47,869 nucleotides of DNA from contig JABLTI010000011.1 in NCBI GenBank assembly GCA_013166835.1, positions 1 to 47,869 of the forward strand, read 5' to 3'. The notes under the pieces are model-generated. The model saw only the letters and a program-made list of their open reading frames with translations, was not told the origin of the DNA and ran no database searches. Below are positions 19,834 through 27,535 of the stretch, piece by piece (the first letter of the stretch is position 1; each line of letters begins with the position of its first letter). The position numbers were made by a program, and so were the translations under genes. This DNA is from Promethearchaeati archaeon. GTDB lineage: Archaea > Asgardarchaeota > Heimdallarchaeia > JABLTI01.

Positions 19834-20709
19834 TTACTGATTTTCTCGATAAACTGGAAAACTAAACTTCTCTTTAGTTTCCACCATAAATTCAACATCA
19901 TAGATAGTGCTTAAATGATCTATGAATATTGTTTGTAAATCAAAAGCACTAGCCATAGTTGGTAAATCATCAGTATCCTTTAAACCGGTTTCAACTTCTA
20001 AGTATTGATGGAGCGTTTTAAGCGCTTTCCCCAGTATTTCATCCCCCGATGCTATTGTATCAAACGTCTCTTTATTCAACAAATATATCTTGTATAACCA
20101 AATATATGCAGCGAGATATTCTTGGTTAAATAATGCAATAGTACACTTTGCTAGTAATTGGTGTGTTCTAATCTCCTTTTCATCATCCTTTAATTGGTGA
20201 GCAAGCTCATATAATGAATCAACTCGCTTTCTGTAATAGTTTTGTTCTTCGGGGATTAGTTTATCATATTTTGATATCAATAATACAACTTCTTCAAAGA
20301 AAACGCCTTTACTCTTTACAATTCTATCAGGTGATGTTTGGATTACAGATTTCAACAAATTATGGAGTTGTTTGTAAAGATTAATTCGTTGCTGCAATTG
20401 CAGATCTCGAGCAGTCTTTGCTGCATCATTGAAATATTTATCACTAGTTCTAAACTGCCATGAATTGAGTGTTCTAATACCGTTATTATAGTTATTTTTA
20501 GCCAAGTCCTCCGCGGGATTCAAAGTTTCTTTTCCAAATTTTAGTGGAGCACCAGTTCGTTCTGAGGTAATTAATTTTATCATTATTTGCTCTGGTGAAT
20601 CATCTTTGTTGATTGTTACTATTGGATCCTTCGAATCATATCTTTCTGATTCAATTATCTCAATATTATCTTTTACAGTATCTAGTATTGTTTTTTGTAA
20701 ATCACTCAT
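19834..20709 (-). CDS. Hypothetical helical protein, first gene of Dna2-like operon
   Basis: 291 residues, no family recognised. The middle, about residues 75-235, is all-helical with paired amphipathic helices (YNNGIRTLNSWQFRTSDKYF, LYELAHQLKDDEKEIRTHQL, AYIWLYKIYLLN) resembling TPR- or VPS-type solenoids. Neither a signal peptide nor a membrane segment is present. The ATG at 20709 has one of the best SD sequences in the window, AGGAGG with an 8-base spacer. Its stop lies 15 bases before the nuclease-helicase start, indicating an operon. Upstream a TATA-like stretch is bracketed by GAGACA/TGTCTC elements (see the regulatory entry). It is probably a protein-interaction partner of the helicase; this is inference from position. 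Confidence 0.65.
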   Translation of the reverse strand: MSDLQKTILDTVKDNIEIIESERYDSKDPIVTINKDDSPEQIMIKLITSERTGAPLKFGKETLNPAEDLAKNNYNNGIRTLNSWQFRTSDKYFNDAAKTARDLQLQQRINLYKQLHNLLKSVIQTSPDRIVKSKGVFFEEVVLLISKYDKLIPEEQNYYRKRVDSLYELAHQLKDDEKEIRTHQLLAKCTIALFNQEYLAAYIWLYKIYLLNKETFDTIASGDEILGKALKTLHQYLEVETGLKDTDDLPTMASAFDLQTIFIDHLSTIYDVEFMVETKEKFSFPVYRENQ

Positions 20710-20752
20710 TCTTATTTCCTCCTCGGCTATCTAGCATTCAATCTAGATTAGT

Positions 20753-20793
20753 GAGACAAATATTAAATAAAAATCCATTGTCTCGCTGAGACA
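20753..20793 (-). promoter_or_regulatory. Candidate promoter and palindromic operator of the Dna2-like operon
   Basis: Reading toward the operon on the minus strand, a TATA-like A+T stretch (about 20758-20773, TTTATTTAATATTT) lies roughly 50-60 bases before the ATG at 20709, at the right place for an archaeal promoter with a short leader. On its upstream side is a perfect inverted repeat TGTCTC-gct-GAGACA (20779-20793). On its downstream side is a third copy of the half-site, GAGACA (20753-20758). Sites that bracket the TATA box in this way are typical of archaeal repressors that block TBP/TFB. The regulator is unknown. Confidence 0.45.
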
Positions 20794-20856
20794 TCGTACG
20801 CATAATATAATAGTTCTATGATAAGAGGTCAGCGAAAGTAAAAACTTTTACTTTTT

Positions 20857-21630
20857 TTATTCATTCCTACTAGTAGTTAATGAAGAAAGAATTGTTGCTC
20901 GAGTAAGAAGGAGTTGGATCTTATCGTTATCCGGAAATCTACTAGCGATTTTTTTAATTTCTTCTAAAACTTGGTTTAGCTCTTCGTGTCTGTACTCTCG
21001 GGCAAAAGTACTAAGAACACTAATTAATGCTTGAGCAAATTCGGCTTGAATTTCAGGGTCATCCTTATTCTTATTTGCAAAAATACGAAATTCAAAAAGA
21101 AGCTTGTCACAAGTGAAATTCTGTCTATTAGAACAGAAACGAGTAATTGCATTTGAATAACTTTTGGCAAAAAAGATTAAGACTTTCTTGTTATTCTTTG
21201 TTTCTCTGGTTAAATCACGAAACTCTCTCAGTAATTTTGCGGTTCCTTCTACATCCCAAGAACCTCGTAGATAGTAAATAGCAATTGAATATGCTTCTGC
21301 AAGAAATTCAAAGATTATTTCATTTGGATGACATCTTTTCTTTAGTTTTTTTAGGTCATCTAACAGGTAAAGCAAGTCTGCAAAGGCTTTTCTTTCTCCG
21401 AACATTTTTATTGAATTCTTCAATGCTTTCGCAAAATTTTCTTGTATCTCTTTTGAATTTGGGAAATTCTGATCAAGAATGGTGAATTCTTTAAACCAAA
21501 CATAGAATTCAGAAATTGGTTGCTGTTTTGCAAAATGAGTAATCAAATCTGTTAAATCATGTGATCGTCCAATTGCGAGTTCTTCTGGATCCGAAGAGGA
21601 TCGTCCGCTATATTCCAGAGGAGTTTTCAT
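20857..21630 (-). CDS. Helical-repeat (TPR-like) protein, paralogue of the 44.4 kb gene
   Basis: 257 residues made of degenerate helical repeats of about 45 residues, each ending in a phrase like FPNSKEIQENFAKALKNSI, NKDDPEIQAEFAQALISVL or FPDNDKIQLLLTRATI. The same phrase recurs in the 416-residue protein at 44359-45606, so the two belong to one family. No enzymatic motif, signal peptide or membrane helix is visible; a scaffold or adaptor role is the natural guess. The ATG at 21630 (MKTPLEYSG) lacks an obvious SD. A spacer with operator-like elements separates it from the downstream Dna2-like operon, so it is probably its own transcription unit. Confidence 0.6.
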   Translation of the reverse strand: MKTPLEYSGRSSSDPEELAIGRSHDLTDLITHFAKQQPISEFYVWFKEFTILDQNFPNSKEIQENFAKALKNSIKMFGERKAFADLLYLLDDLKKLKKRCHPNEIIFEFLAEAYSIAIYYLRGSWDVEGTAKLLREFRDLTRETKNNKKVLIFFAKSYSNAITRFCSNRQNFTCDKLLFEFRIFANKNKDDPEIQAEFAQALISVLSTFAREYRHEELNQVLEEIKKIASRFPDNDKIQLLLTRATILSSLTTSRNE

Positions 21631-21727
21631 TGACCCAATATCCTATGCGAATAGCACGCCTATTCGATTATTTAAAATTATACTTTTGGTTGCTTACATA
21701 AAAATGAAAAAAAAGAGAATTGAGGGA

Positions 21728-23251
21728 TTATTTCAATTCATAGATTTTGGAGTATTCTTTACGAAGATAATTAAGATAGTACTTTGTAGAAAGCTCTTCT
21801 CCAGTTATTTTCTTCACTAATTCTAAAGGATCATAAAGATTCCCCATTTGGTGTACTTTTGTCTTTAACCAATCTATGACTTTATTCAAGTCACCTATCT
21901 CCATATCTTTTCTCCAATCGGGAATTTCTTGGTTCATTTTCCATAATAATTGACCGTCAATTATATTGCCGATTGCATAGGAAGGAAATGAACTAAAACC
22001 ACCACCAGACCAATGAACATCTTGTAGGAGTCCTTCCGCATTATTCTTAATATCTACCCCAAGATATTCTTTCATCTTACTATTCCAGATTTGTGGGAGA
22101 TCATCAAAAGAAATTTTCCCAGCAAACAAATCTTTCTCGATTTCGTGTCGAATAATCACATGCATTGAATAGGTTACTGGATCAGCTTCTACTCTAATCT
22201 TTGAGGGGATTACTCTGTTAATCGCACGAACAAAAGGATCTAATTCTATATCCTTAAATATCCCTCCAGTAATTTCCTTTAATTTTGGAAGGAAATATTG
22301 CCAAAACTCATAGCTGCGACCTATAAAGTTCTCAATAAACCGTGATTGTGATTCATGAAAACCATCTGAACAACTATAACCAATGGGTTGATATTTATGC
22401 TTTTGTGGCAGGTATTGTTCGTATAAGGCATGACCAATTTCATGTAATACTGAGAAAAATGAACTTGAGAAATCATCCAAGTGGTAATTAGTGGTTACTC
22501 TAACATCATCATAATAGCCTGTTGTGAATGGATGAACAGTCTCATCAATTCGACCGGCATTCAAATCATAATTAGTTACTTTTGCTAGTTCTTCAGAAAG
22601 CTTTTCTTGAATATCCTTTGGACACGCTCTTTCAATAAGAGAATAATCGGGCTGTTTTGGTGAATTAACTATTGCTTTTATTAATGGCTTTAAGCCATCA
22701 CGTAACTCATCAAACAAGTCATCTACAATTTCTCGAGTAAAACCAGGTTCATTCAGATCAAGCAGAACATCGTAAGGATCTTTTGTAGGGTCAAGACAGT
22801 TGGCAAGCTTTTTCATTAGATCAAATATCTTGATTAATTCAGGTTTAAACAACTCATAATCTGATTTAGCAAATGCTTTTTTCCAAATAGCATTCCCAAG
22901 AGCACTTTGTTTAGATATAGCTTCAACTAATTCCTTAGGGATTTTGGTGTTACGATCATAATCTCTTTGAAACAAGTAGATATTTCTTTTTTCAACTGGA
23001 GTCAATTTTTCATAATTTTCATTTGCTTTAATTTCTTCTAGGAGAGCACCAATCTCAGGATCAATGGTTTTCCCATGAATTAATCCGCTGATAATAGCTA
23101 GTTCTTCTGATCGTTGTTCAACACCTTTTTCTGGCATATATGTATCCATATCCCAGTAAATGTTCATTTCTATACTTTTTAATAGAACAATTTCTTTGTA
23201 TTTTTCCAACAATTTTTTGTAAAGATCAATTTCTTGAGTTACTTTTGACAT
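21728..23251 (-). CDS. M32 family metallo-carboxypeptidase (carboxypeptidase Taq type), copy 1
   Basis: 507 residues, the normal size of this family. The zinc site is HEIGH at residues 270-274 with the third ligand Glu at about 300 in GFHESQSRF. The conserved DPYDVLLD (158-165), HPFTTG near 240 and a C-terminal LYDPLELVKKITG stretch also fit. These cytosolic enzymes trim residues one at a time from peptide C-termini, and would feed amino-acid catabolism together with IorAB. The ATG is at 23251. It lies 21 bases downstream of a second M32 gene on the same strand, so the pair is a tandem duplication and likely an operon. Confidence 0.95.
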   Translation of the reverse strand: MSKVTQEIDLYKKLLEKYKEIVLLKSIEMNIYWDMDTYMPEKGVEQRSEELAIISGLIHGKTIDPEIGALLEEIKANENYEKLTPVEKRNIYLFQRDYDRNTKIPKELVEAISKQSALGNAIWKKAFAKSDYELFKPELIKIFDLMKKLANCLDPTKDPYDVLLDLNEPGFTREIVDDLFDELRDGLKPLIKAIVNSPKQPDYSLIERACPKDIQEKLSEELAKVTNYDLNAGRIDETVHPFTTGYYDDVRVTTNYHLDDFSSSFFSVLHEIGHALYEQYLPQKHKYQPIGYSCSDGFHESQSRFIENFIGRSYEFWQYFLPKLKEITGGIFKDIELDPFVRAINRVIPSKIRVEADPVTYSMHVIIRHEIEKDLFAGKISFDDLPQIWNSKMKEYLGVDIKNNAEGLLQDVHWSGGGFSSFPSYAIGNIIDGQLLWKMNQEIPDWRKDMEIGDLNKVIDWLKTKVHQMGNLYDPLELVKKITGEELSTKYYLNYLRKEYSKIYELK

Positions 23252-23272
23252 TTTCCAGCACCACGTTATCCT

Positions 23273-24793
23273 CTAAAAATCATAAATTTGCGAGTATTTC
23301 TCACCAGTGGCTTCTATGAAATACTTGGCAGAGAATTCTTTCCCTGTAACATTCTTAATTAAATCAAGAGGATCGTAGAGGTTTCCTTTATTACGAATAT
23401 TTGTATTTAACCAACCTAGAATATTTGTTAAATTACCATTTTTCATTTGGTCCTTCCACTCAGGAATGTCTTTAGTTAATTGGGTTTGAAATTGCCCATT
23501 GTAATAACTTCCCAAAGCATATGTTGGGAAATAACCAAACAACCCCCAAGCATAATGAGTATCTTGGAGAATTCCTTCAGTATCATTTTCGATGTCAATA
23601 TCTAAGTATTCCTTCATTTTTTCATTCCAGAATGATGGTAATTCAGACACTGAGAGCTTGTCTGCGAATAGTTCCTTCTCCAATTCATATCTTAGTATGA
23701 TGTGTAATGAATAGGTAACTGGATCCGCATGTATTCTAATCTTTGATGGAATTACTTGGTTAACAGCATGAATAAATGGTTGTAATTTTACATCGTCAAA
23801 GAGTCCTTTAGTGAGCTCTTTGAATCTTGGCAAATAGAATTCCCAAAATTCGGAACTTCGACCAATAATATTTTCAATAAATCTTGCTTGACCTTCATGC
23901 ATAGCAGCAGAAGATGAAGAACCAATTGGCTGATATTTGAATTTAGCGGGATAATTTTGCTCATATAGAGCATGACCACATTCATGCATATTTGCGAAAA
24001 ATGAATCAGTAAAATCTTTAGTATTATAACTAACGGTAATTCTTACATCATCGAAATATCCAGTGGAGAATGGGTGAACAGCAACATCTATTCGACCACC
24101 CTTTAAATCATATTGAACTATATCAGCAAGATCATGAGCAACATTCCTCTGAATATCAATTGGACATTCTCTTAGAATCAAAGAGCTATCTGGTTGATTT
24201 GGGGAATCAACACATGCTTTAATGATTGGAATCAAACCTGCTTTGGCTTCTTGAAAGATTTTATCATAGATTTCTTGGGTAAAGCCTCGCTCATAATTAT
24301 CGAGTAAAACATCATAGGGATCCATATCAGGATTAAGATAGGCTGCTTGCTGCTTCTTCAAATCTATCATTTTCTCAAGTTCTTTTACATAAATAGAATA
24401 ATCAGCTTTTGATTTTGCTGCCTTCCATTTTTGTGTGGTAAGAGCACTATGTCTTGTTAATTCTTGAGCAAAGGATGTTGGAATTTTTGTAGCTTTATCA
24501 TAATTCCTCTGGATAAGGACAATATTTCTTTTTTGAACATCTGAAAGTTTGTCGAAATCTTTGTGAAACTGGATTTCTTTCAACAAAGAACCAATTTTTG
24601 GATGAGTATTACGTTCATGAATTAACCCACTCATAAGAGATAATTCTTCGCCACGTTGCTGGGCACCTTTCTTTGGCATCATAACTTCAAAGTCCCATTG
24701 AATTTGCCCACTAACATTTCTAAGAAGAAGAATCTCTTTATATTTAGCAAGGAGCTTCTCATAAAGATTGATTTTTCGTACAACTTTAACCAA
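23273..24793 (-). CDS. M32 family metallo-carboxypeptidase (carboxypeptidase Taq type), copy 2
   Basis: A paralogue of the next gene downstream, with HECGHALYEQ as zinc motif and AMHEGQARF for the third ligand. DPYDVLLDNYE, HPFSTG and the end LYDPLDLIKNVTG are shared. I place the start at TTG 24793 rather than TTG 24808: GGAG at 24803-24806 then has the usual 9-base spacer, and the N-terminus (VKVVRKINLYEKLL) lines up residue for residue with that of copy 1 (SKVTQEIDLYKKLL). The catalytic residues of both copies look intact, so both may be active, perhaps with different preferences. It is the first gene of the pair. Confidence 0.95.
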   Translation of the reverse strand: MVKVVRKINLYEKLLAKYKEILLLRNVSGQIQWDFEVMMPKKGAQQRGEELSLMSGLIHERNTHPKIGSLLKEIQFHKDFDKLSDVQKRNIVLIQRNYDKATKIPTSFAQELTRHSALTTQKWKAAKSKADYSIYVKELEKMIDLKKQQAAYLNPDMDPYDVLLDNYERGFTQEIYDKIFQEAKAGLIPIIKACVDSPNQPDSSLILRECPIDIQRNVAHDLADIVQYDLKGGRIDVAVHPFSTGYFDDVRITVSYNTKDFTDSFFANMHECGHALYEQNYPAKFKYQPIGSSSSAAMHEGQARFIENIIGRSSEFWEFYLPRFKELTKGLFDDVKLQPFIHAVNQVIPSKIRIHADPVTYSLHIILRYELEKELFADKLSVSELPSFWNEKMKEYLDIDIENDTEGILQDTHYAWGLFGYFPTYALGSYYNGQFQTQLTKDIPEWKDQMKNGNLTNILGWLNTNIRNKGNLYDPLDLIKNVTGKEFSAKYFIEATGEKYSQIYDF

Positions 24794-24924
24794 CTTACAT
24801 TTCTCCAAGCGGATTAGAATAAATGTAATTTTAAGTATTTCATTGAGACTGAATTGTCCATCTTAATGTTCAAATTACCAAAAGGAATTTAATTAAGACA
24901 AAAGTTAATTTCACAAAAAACAGT

Positions 24925-25296
24925 GTGAGAAGCAACTTGACTCCAGAAGTAGATGAAGGACCAACTGATTATATTAAATCAAGTAACGCAAGTAAGAGAG
25001 CGATTCTAGAACAATTACTCGAGAGAAAAGCGTTCGATGAGGAAAGTGCAATAGAGGAAACAGAACTAAAAATATCAAAATATGATATGTACGCATTAAA
25101 TGAACTAGTAGTAGAAGGGAGAATACACTCAGATATAAGAGGAACAGTAGCATACTATTACCTAAATGAGTACTATAAACCGGTCAAGAGCTATCGAAAA
25201 GAAGTGGTAATGGGATTAAGCATACCAATACTGATTTTTCTAGTAACCATAATTCTAGCAGGAATGATAGCAATAATAGTGATGTTCTTCAGATAA
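24925..25296 (+). CDS. Small protein with winged-helix-like N-terminus and C-terminal membrane anchor
   Basis: 123 residues. Residues about 20-75 (SKRAILEQLLERKAFDEESAIEETELKISKYDMYALNELVVEGRI) have the helical spacing of a small winged helix. The last 30 residues are one strong transmembrane helix (VVMGLSIPILIFLVTIILAGMIAIIVMFF), so the protein should be tail-anchored. No family is recognised. The GTG start at 24925 is used here; a TTG at 24937 is possible, and neither has a clear SD. Codons end overwhelmingly in A, unlike the LVIVD gene just after the tRNA, whose codons end mostly in T. Confidence 0.5.
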   Translation: MRSNLTPEVDEGPTDYIKSSNASKRAILEQLLERKAFDEESAIEETELKISKYDMYALNELVVEGRIHSDIRGTVAYYYLNEYYKPVKSYRKEVVMGLSIPILIFLVTIILAGMIAIIVMFFR

Positions 25297-25369
25297 GAGA
25301 AAAAACAAAAACTAGCTATTAAACGAAAGATTCAAAAAGAAAAAAGAAGCGAAAAAGAATATAGACCCA

Positions 25370-25446
25370 GGGCGGGTGATTTAGCTCGGTATAATGCCTG
25401 CCTTACTAGCAGGATGTCGCCGGTTCAAATCCGGCCTCGCCCACCA
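25370..25446 (+). tRNA. tRNA-Val (anticodon UAC), CCA encoded
   Basis: The cloverleaf closes well. The acceptor stem GGGCGGG (25370-25376) pairs with CTCGCCC (25436-25442), with one G-T. The anticodon stem CCTGC pairs with GCAGG around the loop CTTACTA, giving anticodon TAC. The T stem GCCGG pairs with CCGGC around TTCAAAT. The D stem is weak and A+T only (A10-T25, T11-A24, T12-A23, with T13 and T22 opposed). Discriminator A73 and a genomically encoded CCA follow. No intron. Confidence 0.95.
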
Positions 25447-25471
25447 TTTTCCTTTCGTTTTTTGTTTTCTT
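25447..25471 (+). terminator. T-rich terminator after tRNA-Val
   Basis: Immediately after the CCA the sequence is a series of T runs (TTTTCC, TTTCG, TTTTTTG, TTTTCTT). Archaeal RNA polymerase terminates at such U-rich tracts without needing a hairpin, so this is the likely tRNA 3' end. No stable stem is visible here. Confidence 0.5.
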
Positions 25472-25528
25472 ATAAGAATTTTAATATTGTAACTTCCCTA
25501 TTATATTCTAGGGAAAGGAGTTGTGTGT

Positions 25529-26713
25529 ATGGTTTTAGGTAAGAATAAATCAACACGACCAGAATTAGGTGTTTTATTTTTATTCTTCTTAGTTTTGGGT
25601 TTACTTGTTTGTTCGAATTCTCTTCAAACCTATAGCGTTGCCAACCCTGAGAATTCTCCTAGTGAGGAATTTGCTTTCACGGAAATTGGTCAATGGATTG
25701 CTGAAGAGGGTGTGTATGCTCTTGATGTGGCTATTGATGGTGACCTCGCTTATGTTTGCACGGGAGATTATGTTGCTATTTTGGATGTCTCAGATCCAAC
25801 TGAGCCGTCTTTACTTGGGAAATTCAATCAATTTGGTAGTTATCAAGGGGTGATTCCTTGGCCCGAACAAGTTCTTGCTTTTGGTGATTATATTTTTGTT
25901 ATTGCTTACTGGCACGATTATATCTATTGTTGGACGAACAAAATTATGGTTCTCGATGTCTCCGATCCATCCAATCCCTCCCTTGTTCAAGAGTTTAATG
26001 TTCAAAGATTAATCTATGACATAAGCCTTGTAGACAATTTTCTTTATGTTACTAGTAGTGGTGATTTTAGGATTTATAATGTTGAAGATGCAAATTCTCC
26101 TTTTCTTTTGGGTAATTTTTCTGCAAGTGGTTTTTTCCCTTCAGCAATTGGAATTCATGGTTCTTATGCTTTCCTTGGTTCTTATTCTAAAGGTTATTTA
26201 GTGCTGGATATTTCCATTCCAACGAATCCTTTTATTGTTAAAAATTGCACTGATTTCTCTATTACTAGAATTCATTTTGAGGAATCAATTGTTTATGCTC
26301 TTATAAAACCTACTGGTTATAGTTCTTCTGGGAGAGATTTTGCTATTTTCAACCTTACAGATTCATATAATCTTGTTGAGAGAAATCTTTTTCACGTTTC
26401 CGAAGAAAATTGGGATTTCATTTTTTCTGATGGTTACATCTACATGAAGACTTATAGTTTCGATTTTTGTGTTTTAAATGCAACTAATTTTTATCATCTT
26501 GAGTTTGTTTATCAATCTAATGAAGAGAAATTAGATGCGCAAGGTTTTGCGATTGTCGGAAATGATTTTTATCTTGCAGCTGGAGCAGAAGGTCTGATAA
26601 TTTATCAAGTGAATTATCCCCCGATTACAATTACCTTGAATCAATCTGCTTTTCTTATTTTCATTGTTAGTGTTTTTGCATGCGGTATTTTCATTAGAAG
26701 AAAACGAAGATAA
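25529..26713 (+). CDS. Secreted, membrane-anchored LVIVD-repeat beta-propeller protein
   Basis: 394 residues from ATG 25529, chosen because AAAGGAG (25514-25520) lies 8 bases upstream; a GTG at 25523 would be too close. An N-terminal signal peptide or anchor (LGVLFLFFLVLGLLVCSNS) is followed by repeats of the LVIVD type, each with a phrase such as VAILDVSDPTEPSLLG, IMVLDVSDPSNPSLV or YLVLDISIPTNPFIV, which fold as blades of a beta-propeller. A C-terminal hydrophobic segment and basic tail (FLIFIVSVFACGIFIRRKRR) anchor it, so the propeller should face the outside. Several N-x-S/T sequons occur. Such proteins are common on archaeal surfaces; ligand unknown. Confidence 0.8.
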   Translation: MVLGKNKSTRPELGVLFLFFLVLGLLVCSNSLQTYSVANPENSPSEEFAFTEIGQWIAEEGVYALDVAIDGDLAYVCTGDYVAILDVSDPTEPSLLGKFNQFGSYQGVIPWPEQVLAFGDYIFVIAYWHDYIYCWTNKIMVLDVSDPSNPSLVQEFNVQRLIYDISLVDNFLYVTSSGDFRIYNVEDANSPFLLGNFSASGFFPSAIGIHGSYAFLGSYSKGYLVLDISIPTNPFIVKNCTDFSITRIHFEESIVYALIKPTGYSSSGRDFAIFNLTDSYNLVERNLFHVSEENWDFIFSDGYIYMKTYSFDFCVLNATNFYHLEFVYQSNEEKLDAQGFAIVGNDFYLAAGAEGLIIYQVNYPPITITLNQSAFLIFIVSVFACGIFIRRKRR

Positions 26714-26742
26714 GAAAATTCAGCTTTTTCTTTCAATCTCTA

Positions 26743-27435
26743 TTAATCTTCTATATCTAGATAGGGAAAAATCTGTGCTTTGAAGAGATACTTTGTTCCT
26801 TCTTTTAATTTCTCCATGATTTTTTCTGGATCTCCAAATTTCTCATTAAATTCTCCCATAACTTCTCTTATTTTATTCATTAGGAATATTCCTTCTTCTT
26901 CACCTGTTATTAAGGAAGAATGATACGGCATTGGATAGCTTTTTCCCTTTATTGTATAACTCAAATCTCCCGTTCTTTCATCGTGGAAGACATCCTCAAA
27001 AGGTTGTTGTTGTTCTAGCTTCTTTATCTGATCTGTGAGAGTATTTGCGAAAATATGATTAATAATTGCAAAAAATTGTTGAAGTTCTAAAACAAATGAT
27101 GATCGTTCTTCAAGTGGGCTTGCTAATAAGCTTTCTTCATCTAAGGTATATAGATGATCAGCGATATTTTGACTTAGTCTATAGAATTTTATTTTCCCTG
27201 TTGGGTTCATAAAAACATCAACTAGTCCATTTTCCACTAATTTCTTTAAGTGATGAGAAATTGTGCTTCTCGATTTTTTTGTAATCTCAACTAGCTTTTC
27301 TGCGGTTACTTCACCCTTGAAAATTATTTCAAAAACTATCCTTGATCGAATGGGATCAAAGAGAACTTCTAATACGTTTCCTATGCTAGGATCTGCTGTT
27401 TCTGTTTTTGGTTTTATGAATTTCAAGCGCTTCAT
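26743..27435 (-). CDS. ArsR-type winged-helix transcriptional regulator
   Basis: 230 residues. Residues about 20-100 form an ArsR-like winged helix: VLEVLFDPIRSRIVFEII, then the recognition helix SRSTISHHLKKLVENGLV and a wing ending KIKFYRLS. The C-terminal 120 residues are helical and acidic with no metal-binding cysteines, so the signal is unlikely to be a soft metal. It is divergent from the tandem-GNAT gene, with about 100 bases between the start codons containing a palindrome (27487-27503), consistent with autoregulation and control of its neighbour. ATG 27435. Confidence 0.8.
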   Translation of the reverse strand: MKRLKFIKPKTETADPSIGNVLEVLFDPIRSRIVFEIIFKGEVTAEKLVEITKKSRSTISHHLKKLVENGLVDVFMNPTGKIKFYRLSQNIADHLYTLDEESLLASPLEERSSFVLELQQFFAIINHIFANTLTDQIKKLEQQQPFEDVFHDERTGDLSYTIKGKSYPMPYHSSLITGEEEGIFLMNKIREVMGEFNEKFGDPEKIMEKLKEGTKYLFKAQIFPYLDIED

Positions 27436-27486
27436 AGCTATATCATGTATTTAGAAATATTTAAATATAACGATGAAGTAAATATA

Positions 27487-27503
27487 TTTCGATGATATCG
27501 AAA
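27487..27503. promoter_or_regulatory. Palindrome between divergent ArsR-type regulator and GNAT genes
   Basis: A perfect inverted repeat with 7-base arms and a 3-base spacer, TTTCGAT-gat-ATCGAAA, lies in the only intergenic space shared by the two divergent genes. It is a natural operator candidate for the adjacent winged-helix regulator, which would bind as a dimer. A TATA-like stretch (TTTAAATATAA) lies about 20 bases to its left. Confidence 0.4.
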
Positions 27504-27535
27504 CGTTATCATTAAATAGGAAAATAGTGATAAAC

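Noticed and set aside
25370..25446. tRNA-flanked integrated element or attachment site
   Set aside because: I saw no second copy of the tRNA 3' end, no integrase and no phage-like genes on either side.
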